Of a stretch of 64,000 nucleotides of DNA, positions 38,250 to 50,688 are shown in pieces (the first letter of the stretch is position 1; the number at the start of each line of letters is the position of its first letter). Both the position numbers and the translations under genes were made by a program. Origin of the DNA: Vibrio artabrorum (lineage in GTDB: Bacteria > Pseudomonadota > Gammaproteobacteria > Enterobacterales > Vibrionaceae); NCBI RefSeq assembly GCF_024347295.1, contig NZ_AP025458.1, forward strand, positions 3,038,001 to 3,102,000. The letters run 5' to 3'. The notes beneath the pieces were generated by a model. The model searched no databases. It worked only from the letters and a program-made list of their open reading frames with translations, and was not told where the DNA came from.

Positions 38250-38299
38250 AATTAGAAAAAACCCCCGCACTGAAAAGTCCGGGGGTTTTTTCTAATTTA
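38250..38299 (+). terminator. ilv transcription attenuator
   Basis: Long stem: TTAGAAAAAACCCCCG pairs with CGGGGGTTTTTTCTAA around a 12-nt loop. It lies six bases after the ilvL stop, with the T run forming the 3' arm. This is the expected intrinsic terminator of the attenuation system; competing anti-terminator pairing was not modelled. Confidence 0.88.
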
Positions 38300-38423
38300 A
38301 TGATTCGATTTTTATAATTTTGATTATTTTCGGCTTTGCCGATTTACAGGAAGAATGGGAGCACAAGATGTGCAGAGACAATGGAAACAATGACCAAAAT
38401 AAAGGTAATACGGAGGAATTACG

Positions 38424-40070
38424 ATGAAAGGCGCAGAACTTGTCGTATCCGCACTCAAGCAACAAGGCATTGAGACCATTTTTGGTTACCCTGGTGGTGC
38501 CATCATGCCCATCTACGATGCTCTCTATGATGGGGGGGTCGAACACATCCTATGTCGCCACGAGCAAGGCGCTGCAATGGCCGCCATCGGCATGGCTCGA
38601 GCAACACAAGAGGTCGCGGTTTGCATGGCCACCTCAGGACCAGGGGCAACCAACTTAGTCACAGGTCTTGCTGATGCCTTTATGGATTCCATTCCACTCG
38701 TTGCCATTACCGGTCAAGTCGCTAGCTCTCACATCGGCACGGATGCATTCCAAGAAATGGATGTGATTGGTATGTCTCTATCTTGTACTAAGCACAGCTA
38801 CCTAGTGACTGACATTGAAGACCTTGCGCCAACACTCGCAGAAGCGTTTGTGGTAGCAAAATCTGGTCGGCCTGGTCCGGTTATCGTCGATATCGCTAAA
38901 GATGTTCAACTAGCAGAAGCACCCGTTAACACTCTTCCTGAATTTACGCCACCCGCCATGCCTGTTGCAGCCACTGATGCCATTGAACAGGCACAATACT
39001 TTTTGTCTCAAGCGACCCGCCCGGTTTTATACGTTGGAGGGGGCGTTCAACTTGCTAAAGCCACCGATGCAGTTCGTGAGTTTTTACGCCTTAACCCCAT
39101 GCCAGCAGTAAGCACACTCAAAGGCTTGGGTACGATCGAACGTGACGACCCACACTACCTTGGCATGCTGGGTATGCACGGCACTAAAGCCGCTAACCTT
39201 GTGGTTCAAGAGAGTGACCTATTGATTGTTGTTGGTGCTCGTTTTGATGACCGAGTAACAGGCAAGCTCGATACCTTCGCGCCGCATGCTAAGGTTATCC
39301 ATATTGATATCGATGCCGCCGAGTTCAGTAAACTTCGCCTTGCCGATGCACCAATTCGCGGCGACATTAACAAGGTTATGCCTCAGTTAGAACTGACTCA
39401 AGATATCTCCTCTTGGGTTCACCACTCTGAAGGCCTTCGTCGCTCATTCAAATGGCGTTACGACCACCCTGGCGATTTGATCTTTGCTCCACTGCTGTTG
39501 AAGCAACTGTCAGATATGATGCCAGCAAGCTCTATTGTTTCAACCGATGTCGGCCAACACCAGATGTGGGCCGCTCAACACATTCAGCCACGCGATCCAC
39601 AGAACTTCATCACCTCTGCCGGTTTAGGCACCATGGGCTTTGGCTTACCCGCAGCAATGGGCGCCTCAGTTGGCCGTCCAGATGACCAATCAATTCTTAT
39701 CTCTGGTGACGGCTCGTTCATGATGAACGTGCAAGAACTTGGCACGTTGAAGCGTCGCCAAATCCCAGTGAAGATGGTACTGCTTAATAACTCTCGCTTG
39801 GGTATGGTTCGTCAATGGCAATCGCTGTTCTTTGACGGTCGCCACAGTGAAACCATCCTGGATGACAACCCTGACTTCGTGATGCTCGCGAAAGCATTCG
39901 ATATCCCAGGAAAAACCATCACTCGTAAAGAGGAAGTCGAGCCAGCACTGAAAGAGATGCTAGAGAGCAAAACCGCTTACCTCCTTCATGTCCTGATCGA
40001 TGAAGAAGAAAATGTATGGCCACTAGTACCGCCAGGTGCTTCAAACAGTGAGATGTTGGAGAACACATAA
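38424..40070 (+). CDS. ilvG: Acetolactate synthase II large subunit
   Basis: ThDP/FAD enzyme that condenses pyruvate with pyruvate or 2-oxobutyrate, the first common step of valine and isoleucine synthesis. 548 aa, uninterrupted (unlike E. coli K-12 ilvG). Motifs: [14 protein letters not shown] (catalytic Glu in HEQGAA), TSGPGATN, and the ThDP motif [13 protein letters not shown]...[12 protein letters not shown]. Shine-Dalgarno GGAGG. Regulatory subunit IlvM follows within 1 bp. Confidence 0.96.
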   Translation: MKGAELVVSALKQQGIETIFGYPGGAIMPIYDALYDGGVEHILCRHEQGAAMAAIGMARATQEVAVCMATSGPGATNLVTGLADAFMDSIPLVAITGQVASSHIGTDAFQEMDVIGMSLSCTKHSYLVTDIEDLAPTLAEAFVVAKSGRPGPVIVDIAKDVQLAEAPVNTLPEFTPPAMPVAATDAIEQAQYFLSQATRPVLYVGGGVQLAKATDAVREFLRLNPMPAVSTLKGLGTIERDDPHYLGMLGMHGTKAANLVVQESDLLIVVGARFDDRVTGKLDTFAPHAKVIHIDIDAAEFSKLRLADAPIRGDINKVMPQLELTQDISSWVHHSEGLRRSFKWRYDHPGDLIFAPLLLKQLSDMMPASSIVSTDVGQHQMWAAQHIQPRDPQNFITSAGLGTMGFGLPAAMGASVGRPDDQSILISGDGSFMMNVQELGTLKRRQIPVKMVLLNNSRLGMVRQWQSLFFDGRHSETILDDNPDFVMLAKAFDIPGKTITRKEEVEPALKEMLESKTAYLLHVLIDEEENVWPLVPPGASNSEMLENT

Positions 40071-40071
40071 C

Positions 40072-40356
40072 ATGAAAAGATACCTATTAGACATCAAAGC
40101 CGATGATAAGCCAGTACTACTAGAGCGTGTTCTTCGTGTTATCCGTCACCGTGGCTTCATTGTCAAACAAGTAGCTGGTACTCAAAACCAAGAGAGTAAA
40201 GTGGCAAGTGTTGAGATCATTGTCGACAGTGACCGCCCGATCTCTTTCTTGGTGAATCAAATCGAAAAATTATGGGATGTACGTACCGTTGACGTTATCT
40301 CTATCAGTCGTAATGAGCTACCAAACAACAACCTACAACAAAAGATCAATGCTTGA
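40072..40356 (+). CDS. ilvM: Acetolactate synthase II regulatory subunit
   Basis: 94 aa with one ACT domain (MKRYLLDIKADDKPVLLERVLRVIRHRGFIV). It binds IlvG and is needed for activity. ATG 40072 begins 1 bp after the ilvG stop; an ORF start at 40036 inside ilvG is not needed. In enterics and V. cholerae ilvE would follow; here only its last codons remain. Confidence 0.94.
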   Translation: MKRYLLDIKADDKPVLLERVLRVIRHRGFIVKQVAGTQNQESKVASVEIIVDSDRPISFLVNQIEKLWDVRTVDVISISRNELPNNNLQQKINA

Positions 40357-40428
40357 GGAACCACTGAAGATCAGTGGGGCTGGTTAGACGACGTTTACTC
40401 AGAAAACCATCGACCTATGAATCAGTAA
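40357..40428 (+). pseudogene. ilvE: ilvE C-terminal remnant (23 codons)
   Basis: Directly after the ilvM stop, in the ilvM frame, the sequence reads GTTEDQWGWLDDVYSENHRPMNQ-stop (split here: GTTEDQWGWLDD + VYSENHRPMNQ). This matches the C terminus of branched-chain aminotransferase (E. coli ends GETEDKWGWLDQVNQ). The other ~290 codons are absent. No start codon, so not functional. Confidence 0.85.
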
Positions 40429-40461
40429 GCAATAGCCAAATATTTTATAAGGAATTAAGTA

Positions 40462-42303
40462 ATGCCTATCTATCGTTCAGCAACGACTACCCACGGACGC
40501 AACATGGCTGGTGCGCGCGCTTTATGGCGTGCAACTGGCGTCAAAGATGATGACTTCGGTAAGCCAATCATCGCCGTTGTAAACTCTTTCACTCAATTCG
40601 TACCAGGCCACGTTCACCTAAAAGATATGGGGCAACTGGTTGCTGGTGAAATCGAGAAAGCGGGCGGCATCGCTAAAGAATTCAACACCATTGCTGTCGA
40701 TGACGGTATCGCTATGGGTCACGGCGGCATGTTGTACTCACTGCCATCACGTGAGCTTATTGCAGACTCAGTTGAGTACATGGTCAATGCGCACTGTGCT
40801 GATGCGATGGTATGTATCTCTAACTGTGACAAAATCACCCCAGGAATGATGATGGCAGCAATGCGCCTTAACATTCCGGTGATCTTTGTATCTGGCGGTC
40901 CAATGGAAGCGGGGAAAACCAAGCTTTCAGATCAAATCATCAAACTCGACCTGGTTGACGCGATGGTTCAGGGTGCCGATCCAACCATTTCTGATGAGCA
41001 AAGTGAACAGGTAGAGCGTTCTGCTTGTCCGACTTGTGGCTCATGTTCAGGCATGTTCACAGCTAACTCAATGAACTGTCTAACAGAAGCGCTTGGCCTA
41101 TCTCAGCCAGGTAACGGTTCTATGTTGGCAACGCACGCAGACCGTAAAGAACTATTCATCAATGCCGGTAAACGTATCGTTGAGTTGACTAAGCGCTACT
41201 ACGAGCAAGATGATGAATCAGCACTGCCACGCAACATCGCTAATCGCGCAGCATTTGATAATGCCATGGCGCTTGATATTGCGATGGGGGGTTCAAGTAA
41301 CACCGTTCTTCACCTTTTAGCTGCCGCTCAAGAAGGCGACATTGATTTTGATATGAGTGATATCGATGCAATGTCTCGTCGTGTTCCTCACTTATGTAAA
41401 GTGGCACCGTCAACACCGAAATACCACATGGAAGACGTTCACCGCGCGGGTGGGGTTATGGCAATCCTAGGGGAACTTGACCGTGCGGGACTGATCAATA
41501 ACCAAACTCGTACTGTGCTTGGTCTAAGCATGCAAGAGCAGCTCGCTCAATACGACATCATGCAGACAGAAGACGAAGCGGTACTCAAGTTCTTCCGCGC
41601 GGGACCAGCAGGCATCCGCACCACCAAAGCTTTCTCACAAGATTGTCGTTGGGATCGCCTGGATGACGACCGCGTCGATGGTTGTATTCGTGCCAAAGAG
41701 CACGCATTCAGCCCTGAAGGTGGCCTCGCGGTACTTTCCGGGAACATCGCCGTTGATGGTTGTATCGTTAAGACCGCTGGCGTTGATGAAGAAAACCTAA
41801 AATTCCAAGGCCCTGCGATCGTATTCGAAAGCCAAGATAGTGCCGTTGACGGCATCTTGGGTGGAAAAGTCAAAGCCGGTGAAGTGGTTGTTATTCGTTA
41901 CGAAGGTCCGAAAGGTGGCCCGGGCATGCAAGAGATGCTTTACCCAACCACTTACCTAAAATCGATGGGCTTAGGCAAGTCTTGTGCTTTGCTAACAGAC
42001 GGTCGTTTCTCTGGTGGTACTTCGGGTCTATCGATTGGTCACGCCTCTCCAGAAGCAGCAAGCGGCGGCGTCATTGCCCTTGTGAATACTGGCGATATTA
42101 TCACTATCGATATACCTAACCGTTCAATCACACTTGATGTGCCAGAAGCCGAGTTAGCAGCGCGTCGTGTTAAGCAAGACGCACTAGGTTGGAAACCAGA
42201 AAACCGTCAACGAGAAGTCTCTTTCGCACTGAAAGCTTACGCAAGCATGGCGACCAGCGCCGACAAAGGCGCGGTACGTGACAAGTCGAAACTAGAGGGC
42301 TAA
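40462..42303 (+). CDS. ilvD: Dihydroxy-acid dehydratase
   Basis: Fe-S enzyme that dehydrates 2,3-dihydroxy acids to 2-keto acids in valine/isoleucine synthesis. 613 aa. Conserved motifs: [27 protein letters not shown] (cluster Cys), [18 protein letters not shown] (cluster Cys), and [16 protein letters not shown] near the C terminus. Shine-Dalgarno AAGGAA. ilvA starts 3 bp after its stop. Confidence 0.96.
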   Translation: MPIYRSATTTHGRNMAGARALWRATGVKDDDFGKPIIAVVNSFTQFVPGHVHLKDMGQLVAGEIEKAGGIAKEFNTIAVDDGIAMGHGGMLYSLPSRELIADSVEYMVNAHCADAMVCISNCDKITPGMMMAAMRLNIPVIFVSGGPMEAGKTKLSDQIIKLDLVDAMVQGADPTISDEQSEQVERSACPTCGSCSGMFTANSMNCLTEALGLSQPGNGSMLATHADRKELFINAGKRIVELTKRYYEQDDESALPRNIANRAAFDNAMALDIAMGGSSNTVLHLLAAAQEGDIDFDMSDIDAMSRRVPHLCKVAPSTPKYHMEDVHRAGGVMAILGELDRAGLINNQTRTVLGLSMQEQLAQYDIMQTEDEAVLKFFRAGPAGIRTTKAFSQDCRWDRLDDDRVDGCIRAKEHAFSPEGGLAVLSGNIAVDGCIVKTAGVDEENLKFQGPAIVFESQDSAVDGILGGKVKAGEVVVIRYEGPKGGPGMQEMLYPTTYLKSMGLGKSCALLTDGRFSGGTSGLSIGHASPEAASGGVIALVNTGDIITIDIPNRSITLDVPEAELAARRVKQDALGWKPENRQREVSFALKAYASMATSADKGAVRDKSKLEG

Positions 42304-42306
42304 TCG

Positions 42307-43851
42307 ATGAGTGATGACACTTCCAGTACCCAGAAACAAACTGGCGCAGATTATCTGCGCCAGATCCTGAGAGCACCGGTTTATGAAGCGGCAATTGTGA
42401 CCCCTCTTCAGGATATGCCACGCTTAAGCGCTCGTATCGGCAATCGGGTTCAGCTAAAACGCGAAGACCGTCAACCAGTACATTCGTTCAAGTTGCGTGG
42501 TGCCTATAACATGGTATCAAACCTCACTGAGCAGCAAAAAGCCGCCGGTGTGATTGCCGCATCGGCAGGGAACCACGCTCAAGGTATGGCGCTATCAGGC
42601 TCTAAATTGGGGATTCAAACCACCATTGTGATGCCAAAAACCACTCCGGATATTAAGGTCGATGCAGTACGCGGATTCGGTGGTCATGTGGTTCTGCACG
42701 GCAGCAACTTTGATGAAGCTAAAGATGAAGCCGAGCGCCTCGCTTCTGAACATGGCTACACCTTTGTCCCTCCTTTCGATCACCCATTGGTGATTGCTGG
42801 ACAAGGCACAATGGGGATGGAGATGCTGCAGCAAAACGGTCACATGGATTATATCTTTGTCCCCGTCGGTGGTGGTGGCTTAGCCGCTGGTGTTGCTGTG
42901 TTAATAAAACAGCTGATGCCAGAAATTAAAGTGATTGCGGTTGAGCCTGAAGACTCTTCTTGCTTAAAGGCGGCACTCGATGCGGGTGAGCCCGTGATAC
43001 TGGATCAAGTCAGTATGTTTGCTGATGGTGTTGCGGTTAAACGCATTGGTGAAGAAACCTTCCGCCTTTGCCAACAGTACATTGACGGCCACGTTGCGGT
43101 TTCGAGCGATGAAATCTGCTCTGCGGTGAAAGACATCTTTGAAGACACTCGTGCAATTGCCGAGCCTTCAGGTGCACTTGCTCTGGCTGGTTTAAAAAAG
43201 TTTGCCGAACAAAACCAACTGCAAGATAAGCAACTGGCAACAGTACTGTCAGGCGCCAATACGAACTTTCACGGTCTACGCTATGTGTCTGAACGTTGCG
43301 AGTTAGGTGAGAAACGAGAAGGTCTACTTGCGGTGACGATTCCAGAACGTCAAGGCGCATTCTTAGAGTTCTGTAACTTGATTGGCGGCCGAGCCGTGAC
43401 TGAGTTTAACTACCGCCACAATGACGAAAGCTTAGCGAATATCTTCGTTGGTGTTCGTCTACAGGGTGGCCAAGAAGAACTTGAGCATATCATCAACGAT
43501 CTACGCGAAGGAGGCTATCCGGTTGTCGATCTTTCTGATGATGAGATGGCAAAACTGCACATTCGCTACATGATTGGTGGTAAACCATCAAAACCATTGA
43601 AAGAACGCTTATACAGTTTTGAGTTTCCAGAATACCCAGGTGCATTGATTAAGTTCCTTAGCACCTTAGGGACTCACTGGAACATCAGCCTGTTCAACTA
43701 CCGTAATCATGGTGCCGATTACGGTCGTGTATTGTGTGGTTTTGAGCTTGGCGATGATGATTTGGCTCAGTTTTCAACTCACTTAAGAGAACTGGGTTAT
43801 CAGTGCAAAGATGAAACCGATAACCCTTCTTACAAGTTCTTCTTGTCTTAA
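42307..43851 (+). CDS. ilvA: Threonine ammonia-lyase, biosynthetic
   Basis: PLP enzyme converting threonine to 2-oxobutyrate, the committed step to isoleucine, inhibited by isoleucine. 514 aa, the E. coli length. The PLP lysine is in PVHSFKLRGAYNM; the glycine loop is VPVGGGGLAAGVA; two C-terminal ACT-like domains start at about 335 and 430 (PERQGAFLEFCNLIGGR and PEYPGALIKFLSTLG). Last gene of the operon, ended by a strong terminator. Confidence 0.96.
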   Translation: MSDDTSSTQKQTGADYLRQILRAPVYEAAIVTPLQDMPRLSARIGNRVQLKREDRQPVHSFKLRGAYNMVSNLTEQQKAAGVIAASAGNHAQGMALSGSKLGIQTTIVMPKTTPDIKVDAVRGFGGHVVLHGSNFDEAKDEAERLASEHGYTFVPPFDHPLVIAGQGTMGMEMLQQNGHMDYIFVPVGGGGLAAGVAVLIKQLMPEIKVIAVEPEDSSCLKAALDAGEPVILDQVSMFADGVAVKRIGEETFRLCQQYIDGHVAVSSDEICSAVKDIFEDTRAIAEPSGALALAGLKKFAEQNQLQDKQLATVLSGANTNFHGLRYVSERCELGEKREGLLAVTIPERQGAFLEFCNLIGGRAVTEFNYRHNDESLANIFVGVRLQGGQEELEHIINDLREGGYPVVDLSDDEMAKLHIRYMIGGKPSKPLKERLYSFEFPEYPGALIKFLSTLGTHWNISLFNYRNHGADYGRVLCGFELGDDDLAQFSTHLRELGYQCKDETDNPSYKFFLS

Positions 43852-43867
43852 GAGTGAGTTATCAAAC

Positions 43868-43900
43868 TCAAAAGAGCGAGTGTTTACTCGCTCTTTTTAT
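43868..43900 (+). terminator. Rho-independent terminator of the ilv operon
   Basis: Stem AAAGAGCGAG / CTCGCTCTTT with a short loop and TTTTATTT. Confidence 0.88.
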
Positions 43901-43949
43901 TTGTGCGCTTTCAGATAAAGCCTCATACGATCCGATGTAAATGAGATCA

Positions 43950-44864
43950 TTAAAGTGCTTTGCGATGCTCTAGCCAATCTTGATAAAGCTGCTCACTCGA
44001 TCCTAAATATTTAACCATCCAATCGATCAATTTATGATTGTCGTCTTTACGCCACACTAAGCAGCAATGACTCTGTGGGCTTGGTTCGGGGAGTACTTTC
44101 TCTACCAACAAACCTTGTTCGATGATAGGTGCTGCAATGTGCCTTGGCATATAACCCACCCCAACACCACTCTTAAGACATTCTATAGCGCTATACCAGT
44201 TGGGTAACAACAGACGCCTTTGATTAGAATAATGGCCCGTATGCCGCTTAGGGAGTACGCTAGAAGTATCATCCAAACATATTGCTAGGTACTGACTCAC
44301 AACGGCTTCATTGAGGTTTTGCTCTCGCACACAAGGGTGACCAGGCGACATCACAAACGCCCAGTCTAACCGTCCCATATCTTTAACCTCAAAGTCGCCA
44401 CCGACTGGAATTGCCGAGGTAGCACCAATCACGATATCAGCCCGCCCCTGTGCAATGGCCTCCCAAGAACCGTTAAACACCTCCATGTTGATCTGAAGCT
44501 CGGCAAACTCAAAGGTTTGATAGAACGCTTCAATCATTGGCTTCATCTGGTCGAGCTTAACCACATTATCGAGCGTTAAACGTAAGGTTCTTTTCCAACC
44601 ACGTGCAGCCCGTCGAGTCTGGGCACTGACCTCTTCCATCTGTCTCAGTAATGCACGTGCCTCTTCAATGAACAACTCACCGGCAGGCGTCAACTCAACC
44701 TTTCTCGGTAAGCGCCTGAACAGTAAAACATCCAGCTCTTGCTCAACTTGCCTAACGCCATAGCTGATCGCTGAAGGTACTTTGTGCAATTGTTCTGCGG
44801 CAGCAGTAAAGCTGCCTAATCGAGCGACAGTATCGAGCATTTCTAATGAGGATTTAGAGAACAT
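43950..44864 (-). CDS. punR: LysR-family regulator, PunR-like
   Basis: 304 aa. N-terminal winged HTH: SLEMLDTVARLGSFTAAAEQLHKVPSAISYGVRQVEQEL; then a LysR substrate domain with EVFNGSW, ATSAIPVGGDF, LDDTSSVLPKR and a YLG...L...W tail. These align with E. coli PunR (YdhB), an activator of the purine nucleoside importer gene punC. The divergent neighbour is the matching punC-type transporter, supporting the call. Ligand (adenosine in E. coli) is by homology. Confidence 0.85.
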   Translation of the reverse strand: MFSKSSLEMLDTVARLGSFTAAAEQLHKVPSAISYGVRQVEQELDVLLFRRLPRKVELTPAGELFIEEARALLRQMEEVSAQTRRAARGWKRTLRLTLDNVVKLDQMKPMIEAFYQTFEFAELQINMEVFNGSWEAIAQGRADIVIGATSAIPVGGDFEVKDMGRLDWAFVMSPGHPCVREQNLNEAVVSQYLAICLDDTSSVLPKRHTGHYSNQRRLLLPNWYSAIECLKSGVGVGYMPRHIAAPIIEQGLLVEKVLPEPSPQSHCCLVWRKDDNHKLIDWMVKYLGSSEQLYQDWLEHRKAL

Positions 44865-44970
44865 AAGCCTTCAAATTTTTTGATTGATAACTACATATTT
44901 TAGCGTTTTATTTTACCATCACTGAAAAATAGAATGTCAGCATAGATAAGAAGGGATATGAGTCCCTTAA

Positions 44971-44996
44971 TTATCAAACAATTTTTTTGATGATAA
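44971..44996. promoter_or_regulatory. Candidate PunR site before punC
   Basis: TTATCA...TGATAA inverted repeat around a CAATTTTTTT core in the 163-bp punR-punC divergent region. Another small hairpin (AAGGGA...TCCCTT) lies at 44951-44968. LysR regulators typically bind such spaced dyads; not tested. Confidence 0.4.
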
Positions 44997-45027
44997 AACA
45001 TCACCACCTTCAGTTTAATGGCATCTT

Positions 45028-46239
45028 ATGAATATATCTAAATTTCAATTGATCTACCTTGCGGTACTTTCCATGCTTGGTTTTATTGCGACTGATATGT
45101 ACCTTCCAGCATTTAAGGCAATGGAAGTCGATTTCGCAACGGGCCCAGAGCAAATCGCACTGTCTCTCACCGTATTCCTGGGCGGTATGGCCATTGGTCA
45201 GCTTCTGTGGGGTCTAGCGAGTGACAAATTTGGTCACCGCAATACGCTTGCGGTTGGTCTTGTTATCTTTACTGCCGCTTCATTCGGTTTGGCATTCAGC
45301 ACCGAGGTTTGGCATTTGCTGACCCTGCGCTTCATTCAAGCAATCGGAGTGTGTGCTCCTGCGGTCATTTGGCAAGCGATGGTTATCAAGCGTTACTCTC
45401 AAGGCAGTAGCCAGCAAATTTTTGCAACCATCATGCCTCTTGTTGCGTTATCTCCAGCATTAGCACCTCAACTGGGGGTGTTACTCGCGAACAACTTCGG
45501 TTGGCACAGTATCTTTGTCACATTGACGCTAATGGGCGCATTACTGATCGCAACGACAATGGCTCAACCAAAAGAGACGCCAGAAGTAAAACAAACGTCG
45601 ATCAAAACTGACATTAAAATGCTACTTCAATCCAAGCCATACCTAGGCAATGTGTTGATGTTTGCATCGGCATCGGCAGCATTCTTCGCTTACCTCACGG
45701 GTATGCCGGAAATCATGGCTCAATTGGGTTATGAAGCAAAAGACATTGGCCTTAGCTTTATCCCACAAACGATTGCATTTATGGCAGGGGGTTACTTCGG
45801 TAAGCAAGCCGTCAAAAAGTATGGTGATGGCATCGTATTACGAAACTTGATAGGTCTGTTTAGTGTTGCTGCGTTACTGATTTTCATCGCATCACAATGG
45901 GCGCTGACATCCATTTGGCCTCTACTCGCACCGTTCTGTCTGATTGCAGTCGCAAACGGCGCACTTTACCCAATTGTAGTAAACCGTGCACTATCAAGCG
46001 CAAAACAGAGCCCAGCTACGGCTGCCGGACTACAGAACAGCCTGCAAATAAGTGTTAGTAGCCTCTCAAGCGCACTCGTAGCCGCAATGGCGAGCCAAGC
46101 ATTGAGCGCAACGGGTATCGCTGTGGTGATTTGTTTAGGTACTTTATGGATTGGCTATATCATGTCGAACAAAGAACTGTCTGATCACTTTGTTGCGCCA
46201 GATAATTCACGCGTAGTAGCCGATGAGAAACAAGATTAA
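45028..46239 (+). CDS. punC: MFS transporter, PunC-like (Bcr/CflA family)
   Basis: 403 aa with 12 predicted membrane helices. N-terminal ATDMYLPAF and the motif A loop GLASDKFGHRNTL are characteristic of Bcr/CflA MFS proteins; FIPQTIAFMAGGY and ANGALYPIVVNRAL align with E. coli PunC (YdhC), a purine nucleoside importer. It is divergent from its probable activator punR. Drug efflux is the alternative reading of the family, but the punR pairing favours purine transport. Confidence 0.85.
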   Translation: MNISKFQLIYLAVLSMLGFIATDMYLPAFKAMEVDFATGPEQIALSLTVFLGGMAIGQLLWGLASDKFGHRNTLAVGLVIFTAASFGLAFSTEVWHLLTLRFIQAIGVCAPAVIWQAMVIKRYSQGSSQQIFATIMPLVALSPALAPQLGVLLANNFGWHSIFVTLTLMGALLIATTMAQPKETPEVKQTSIKTDIKMLLQSKPYLGNVLMFASASAAFFAYLTGMPEIMAQLGYEAKDIGLSFIPQTIAFMAGGYFGKQAVKKYGDGIVLRNLIGLFSVAALLIFIASQWALTSIWPLLAPFCLIAVANGALYPIVVNRALSSAKQSPATAAGLQNSLQISVSSLSSALVAAMASQALSATGIAVVICLGTLWIGYIMSNKELSDHFVAPDNSRVVADEKQD

Positions 46240-46260
46240 TTTCTTGTGCAATAAAAACCA

Positions 46261-46290
46261 AAAAAGAGCGAGTTGACTCGCTCTTTTTTA
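46261..46290 (+). terminator. Rho-independent terminator after punC
   Basis: Stem AAAAAGAGCGAG / CTCGCTCTTTTT, loop TTGA; almost the same arm sequence as the ilv terminator at 43868-43900. Confidence 0.88.
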
Positions 46291-46296
46291 GAAGAA

Positions 46297-46325
46297 AAAA
46301 CCAGTCGCTGTGCGACTGGTTTTAA
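46297..46325 (-). terminator. Rho-independent terminator after glmU
   Basis: Stem AAAACCAGTCGC / GCGACTGGTTTT, loop TGT, lying tail to tail with the punC terminator. Serves leftward glmU. Confidence 0.8.
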
Positions 46326-46350
46326 TTAAAATCATCGTTTTATTTCGAGG

Positions 46351-47712
46351 CTACTTTTTCTTAGTCGGGCGCTGCCAGTTGGCAATTTTACGTTCTTTTG
46401 CTCGGCTAATAACCAGTTCATTCTCAGAAACATCACGTGTCACCGTTGAACCCGCTCCGACAGTTGCACCATTACCAATCGTGACAGGCGCAATCAGCTG
46501 ACTGTCTGAACCAACAAATACGTCATCGCCAATGATGGTTTTAAACTTGTTCACACCATCGTAGTTGCATGTGATAGCACCTGCCCCCACATTTACGCGC
46601 TGGCCAATTTCAGCATCACCAAGATACGTTAAATGGTTGGCTTTAGAGCCCTCACCAAGGCGAGTATTCTTCACTTCAACAAAATTACCCACGTGTGAAT
46701 TGTTACGCATATCTGCTCCCGGGCGCAGACGGGTAAATGGGCCAACGGTACAATCTTCACCGACCGTTGCGCCTTCAATTACGCTGTATGGACGAACGAC
46801 AGTGTTATCATCAATCTCACAATCTTTCAGTACACAACCCGTGCCGATAAACACGTTATCACCAATGCTGACACTGCCCTCGATAATAACATTGGTATCA
46901 ATCTCTACATCCATACCACACTGAAGTTCACCACGGAGGTCAAAACGGCTTGGGTCACGTAACATGACACCTTGCTTCAATAACTTATCAGCCTGATCAG
47001 CTTGGTAAGCACGCTCTAGACGAGCCAATTGAGAGCGATCGTTCACGCCTTCCACTTCAATTGGGCTTACTGGATGCACAGCTTCAACCGCACGACCTTC
47101 GTCATGAGCCGCAGCGATAACGTCAGTCAGGTAGTATTCCCCTTGCGCGTTGTCATTGCTTAGGCCTGATAACCAGCGCTTCAGATCGCCACCAGTCGCC
47201 ACCATCACACCCGTGTTGATCTCTTTGATAAGCTTCTGCTCATCGGTTGCATCTTTCTGCTCAACGATCGCAACCACCGGCCCATTACGACGAATGATAC
47301 GACCGTAGCCCATTGGGTTGTCTAACACGACGGTAAGCAGAGCGATGCCACCGTTTGGCTGAGCGTCTAATAGGTTTTCAATGGTTTCTGGAGAGATAAG
47401 AGGCACATCACCGTATAATACGAGTACCTTTTCATCATCAGCGAAATGCGCAGAGGCTTGATCAACCGCATGTCCAGTACCCAACTGTTCAGCTTGCAGT
47501 GCCCAGTTTACAGACTCTTCAGCTAACACCGCTTTCATCTGATCACCACCGTGGCCGTAGACCAAGTGAATGTTCTGTGCACCTAAACCGTTGCAGGTAT
47601 CGATAACGTGTTTCACCATCGGCTTACCAGCCAGCGTATGTAGCACCTTTGGTGTGTTTGAATACATGCGAGTGCCTTTGCCCGCTGCGAGAATCACTGC
47701 ACTAAACTTCAT
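46351..47712 (-). CDS. glmU: Bifunctional GlmU (GlcN-1-P acetyltransferase / GlcNAc-1-P uridylyltransferase)
   Basis: Makes UDP-GlcNAc for peptidoglycan and LPS. ATG 47712 ([18 protein letters not shown]) gives 453 aa; the frame is open 24 codons further. N-terminal nucleotidyltransferase with LAAGKGTRM and YGDVPLI; from about residue 250 a left-handed beta-helix of hexapeptide repeats; acetyltransferase residues in [20 protein letters not shown]. Downstream of the atp operon but separated by a terminator. Confidence 0.96.
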   Translation of the reverse strand: MKFSAVILAAGKGTRMYSNTPKVLHTLAGKPMVKHVIDTCNGLGAQNIHLVYGHGGDQMKAVLAEESVNWALQAEQLGTGHAVDQASAHFADDEKVLVLYGDVPLISPETIENLLDAQPNGGIALLTVVLDNPMGYGRIIRRNGPVVAIVEQKDATDEQKLIKEINTGVMVATGGDLKRWLSGLSNDNAQGEYYLTDVIAAAHDEGRAVEAVHPVSPIEVEGVNDRSQLARLERAYQADQADKLLKQGVMLRDPSRFDLRGELQCGMDVEIDTNVIIEGSVSIGDNVFIGTGCVLKDCEIDDNTVVRPYSVIEGATVGEDCTVGPFTRLRPGADMRNNSHVGNFVEVKNTRLGEGSKANHLTYLGDAEIGQRVNVGAGAITCNYDGVNKFKTIIGDDVFVGSDSQLIAPVTIGNGATVGAGSTVTRDVSENELVISRAKERKIANWQRPTKKK

Positions 47713-47842
47713 TGTTAACCTATCCAACGTTATTTTTATTAAGCCGATATTGTAACCGTTTTTGGTCAATAAATTAAATATCAATCACTCCCAATCATTC
47801 CTGAAACATAACACTGAACAATATCGATATACAAAAATGCAA

Positions 47843-47869
47843 AAAGGCGACCTTTAGGTCGCCTTTATC
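47843..47869 (-). terminator. Rho-independent terminator of the atp operon
   Basis: Stem AAAGGCGACC / GGTCGCCTTT, loop TTTA, with an A/T run on the atpC-distal side (TTTTTGCATTTTTG on the minus strand). Confidence 0.88.
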
Positions 47870-47894
47870 TCATAGCCAATAATCTTACAAAAGA

Positions 47895-48317
47895 TTAACG
47901 GCGTCGCTTCGTCAGTTCGATGACTCGTAACTGAGCAATGGCTTTAGCCAATTCACCAGCCGCTTGTGCGAAGTCCATGTCGCCATGCTGATTTTGGATA
48001 TTCTCCACAGCCTTGCGTTTAGCTTCTTCCGCCTTTGCTGCGTCTAGCTCTTCACCACGGATAGCCGTATCAGCCAGTACAGTTGCAGTACCAGGTTGAA
48101 CTTCTACCATACCACCAGAAACATAAATAATTTCTTCGTGGCCGTGCTGCTTAACAATACGCACCATACCAGGCTTGATAGCGGTCAACAGCGGAGTATG
48201 TCCATGGAAAATACCAAGTTCACCTTCGCTACCGGTCACCTGAAACGTCTCAACAAGGCCAGAGAAGATTTGTTTCTCAGCACTTACAACGTCTAGGTGA
48301 AAGGTTATTGTTGCCAT
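47895..48317 (-). CDS. atpC: ATP synthase epsilon subunit
   Basis: 140 aa; N-terminal beta-sandwich ([39 protein letters not shown]) and C-terminal helical hairpin. Part of the F1 central stalk with gamma; regulates ATP hydrolysis. Last gene of the leftward atpIBEFHAGDC operon, 18 bp after atpD. Confidence 0.95.
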   Translation of the reverse strand: MATITFHLDVVSAEKQIFSGLVETFQVTGSEGELGIFHGHTPLLTAIKPGMVRIVKQHGHEEIIYVSGGMVEVQPGTATVLADTAIRGEELDAAKAEEAKRKAVENIQNQHGDMDFAQAAGELAKAIAQLRVIELTKRRR

Positions 48318-48335
48318 ATCGCCTCCTAGTTAGCC

Positions 48336-49757
<1,422 letters not shown>

Positions 49758-49773
49758 TTAGTTTTACCTAAGC

Positions 49774-50640
49774 TTAAACTGCAGCTGCGCCTGAAACGAT
49801 CTCAGAAAGTTCTTGTGTAATCGCCGATTGACGGGCTTTGTTATACACAAGTTCTAAGTCATCAATAATGTCACCAGCGTTATCTGTTGCTGATTTCATC
49901 GCAATCATTCGAGCGGCTTGCTCACAAGCAAGATTCTCGACCACACCTTGGTACACTTGAGATTCGACGTAACGAACCAGTAGTGCATCGAGCAGTGGTT
50001 TTGGCTCGGGCTCATAAATGTAGTCCCAAGAATGACTGCGTTGCATTTCTTCGCTATCTGATTTAGGCAAAGGAAGTAATTGATCGATCGTTGGTTCTTG
50101 AACCATAGTGTTTTCAAACTTGTTGAACACTACGAACAGGCGATCCAATTCACCTTCATCATATTTCTTTAGCATTACGCTTACAGAGCCAATCAAGTCT
50201 TCAAGGCTTGGACGATCGCCCAGACCAGAAACTTGAGCTGCTACTTTCGCGCCGCTGTTATTGAAAAATGCTGTTGCTTTAGAACCGACAATTGCAAGCT
50301 CTATATCAGCACCTTTCTCAGACCAACCTTTCATGTCGTTCATGGCTTTCTTAAACAAGTTAATGTTCAAACCACCACAAAGACCACGGTCTGTAGAAAT
50401 GATGATGTAACCAACACGTTTGGCTTCACGTTCCTCAAGATAAGGATGCTTATACTCAAGGCTACCGTTCGCCAAATGACCGATCACTTTACGCATTGTT
50501 TCTGCATATGGACGAGTCGCTTCCATTGCGTCTTGAGAACGACGCATTTTTGAAGCTGCTACCATTTCCATCGCTTTCGTAATTTTCTGTGTGCTTTTAA
50601 CACTACCGATTTTATTACGTATCTCTTTTGCGCCGGCCAT
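49774..50640 (-). CDS. atpG: ATP synthase gamma subunit
   Basis: 288 aa; the long N- and C-terminal helices of the rotor shaft ([36 protein letters not shown] start; [21 protein letters not shown]...[14 protein letters not shown] end). Transmits rotation between Fo and F1. Confidence 0.96.
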   Translation of the reverse strand: MAGAKEIRNKIGSVKSTQKITKAMEMVAASKMRRSQDAMEATRPYAETMRKVIGHLANGSLEYKHPYLEEREAKRVGYIIISTDRGLCGGLNINLFKKAMNDMKGWSEKGADIELAIVGSKATAFFNNSGAKVAAQVSGLGDRPSLEDLIGSVSVMLKKYDEGELDRLFVVFNKFENTMVQEPTIDQLLPLPKSDSEEMQRSHSWDYIYEPEPKPLLDALLVRYVESQVYQGVVENLACEQAARMIAMKSATDNAGDIIDDLELVYNKARQSAITQELSEIVSGAAAV

Positions 50641-50688
50641 CGTTACTCTCCGTTAACGGTATGAGGTGGCCCTAAGACCACCTACCAA

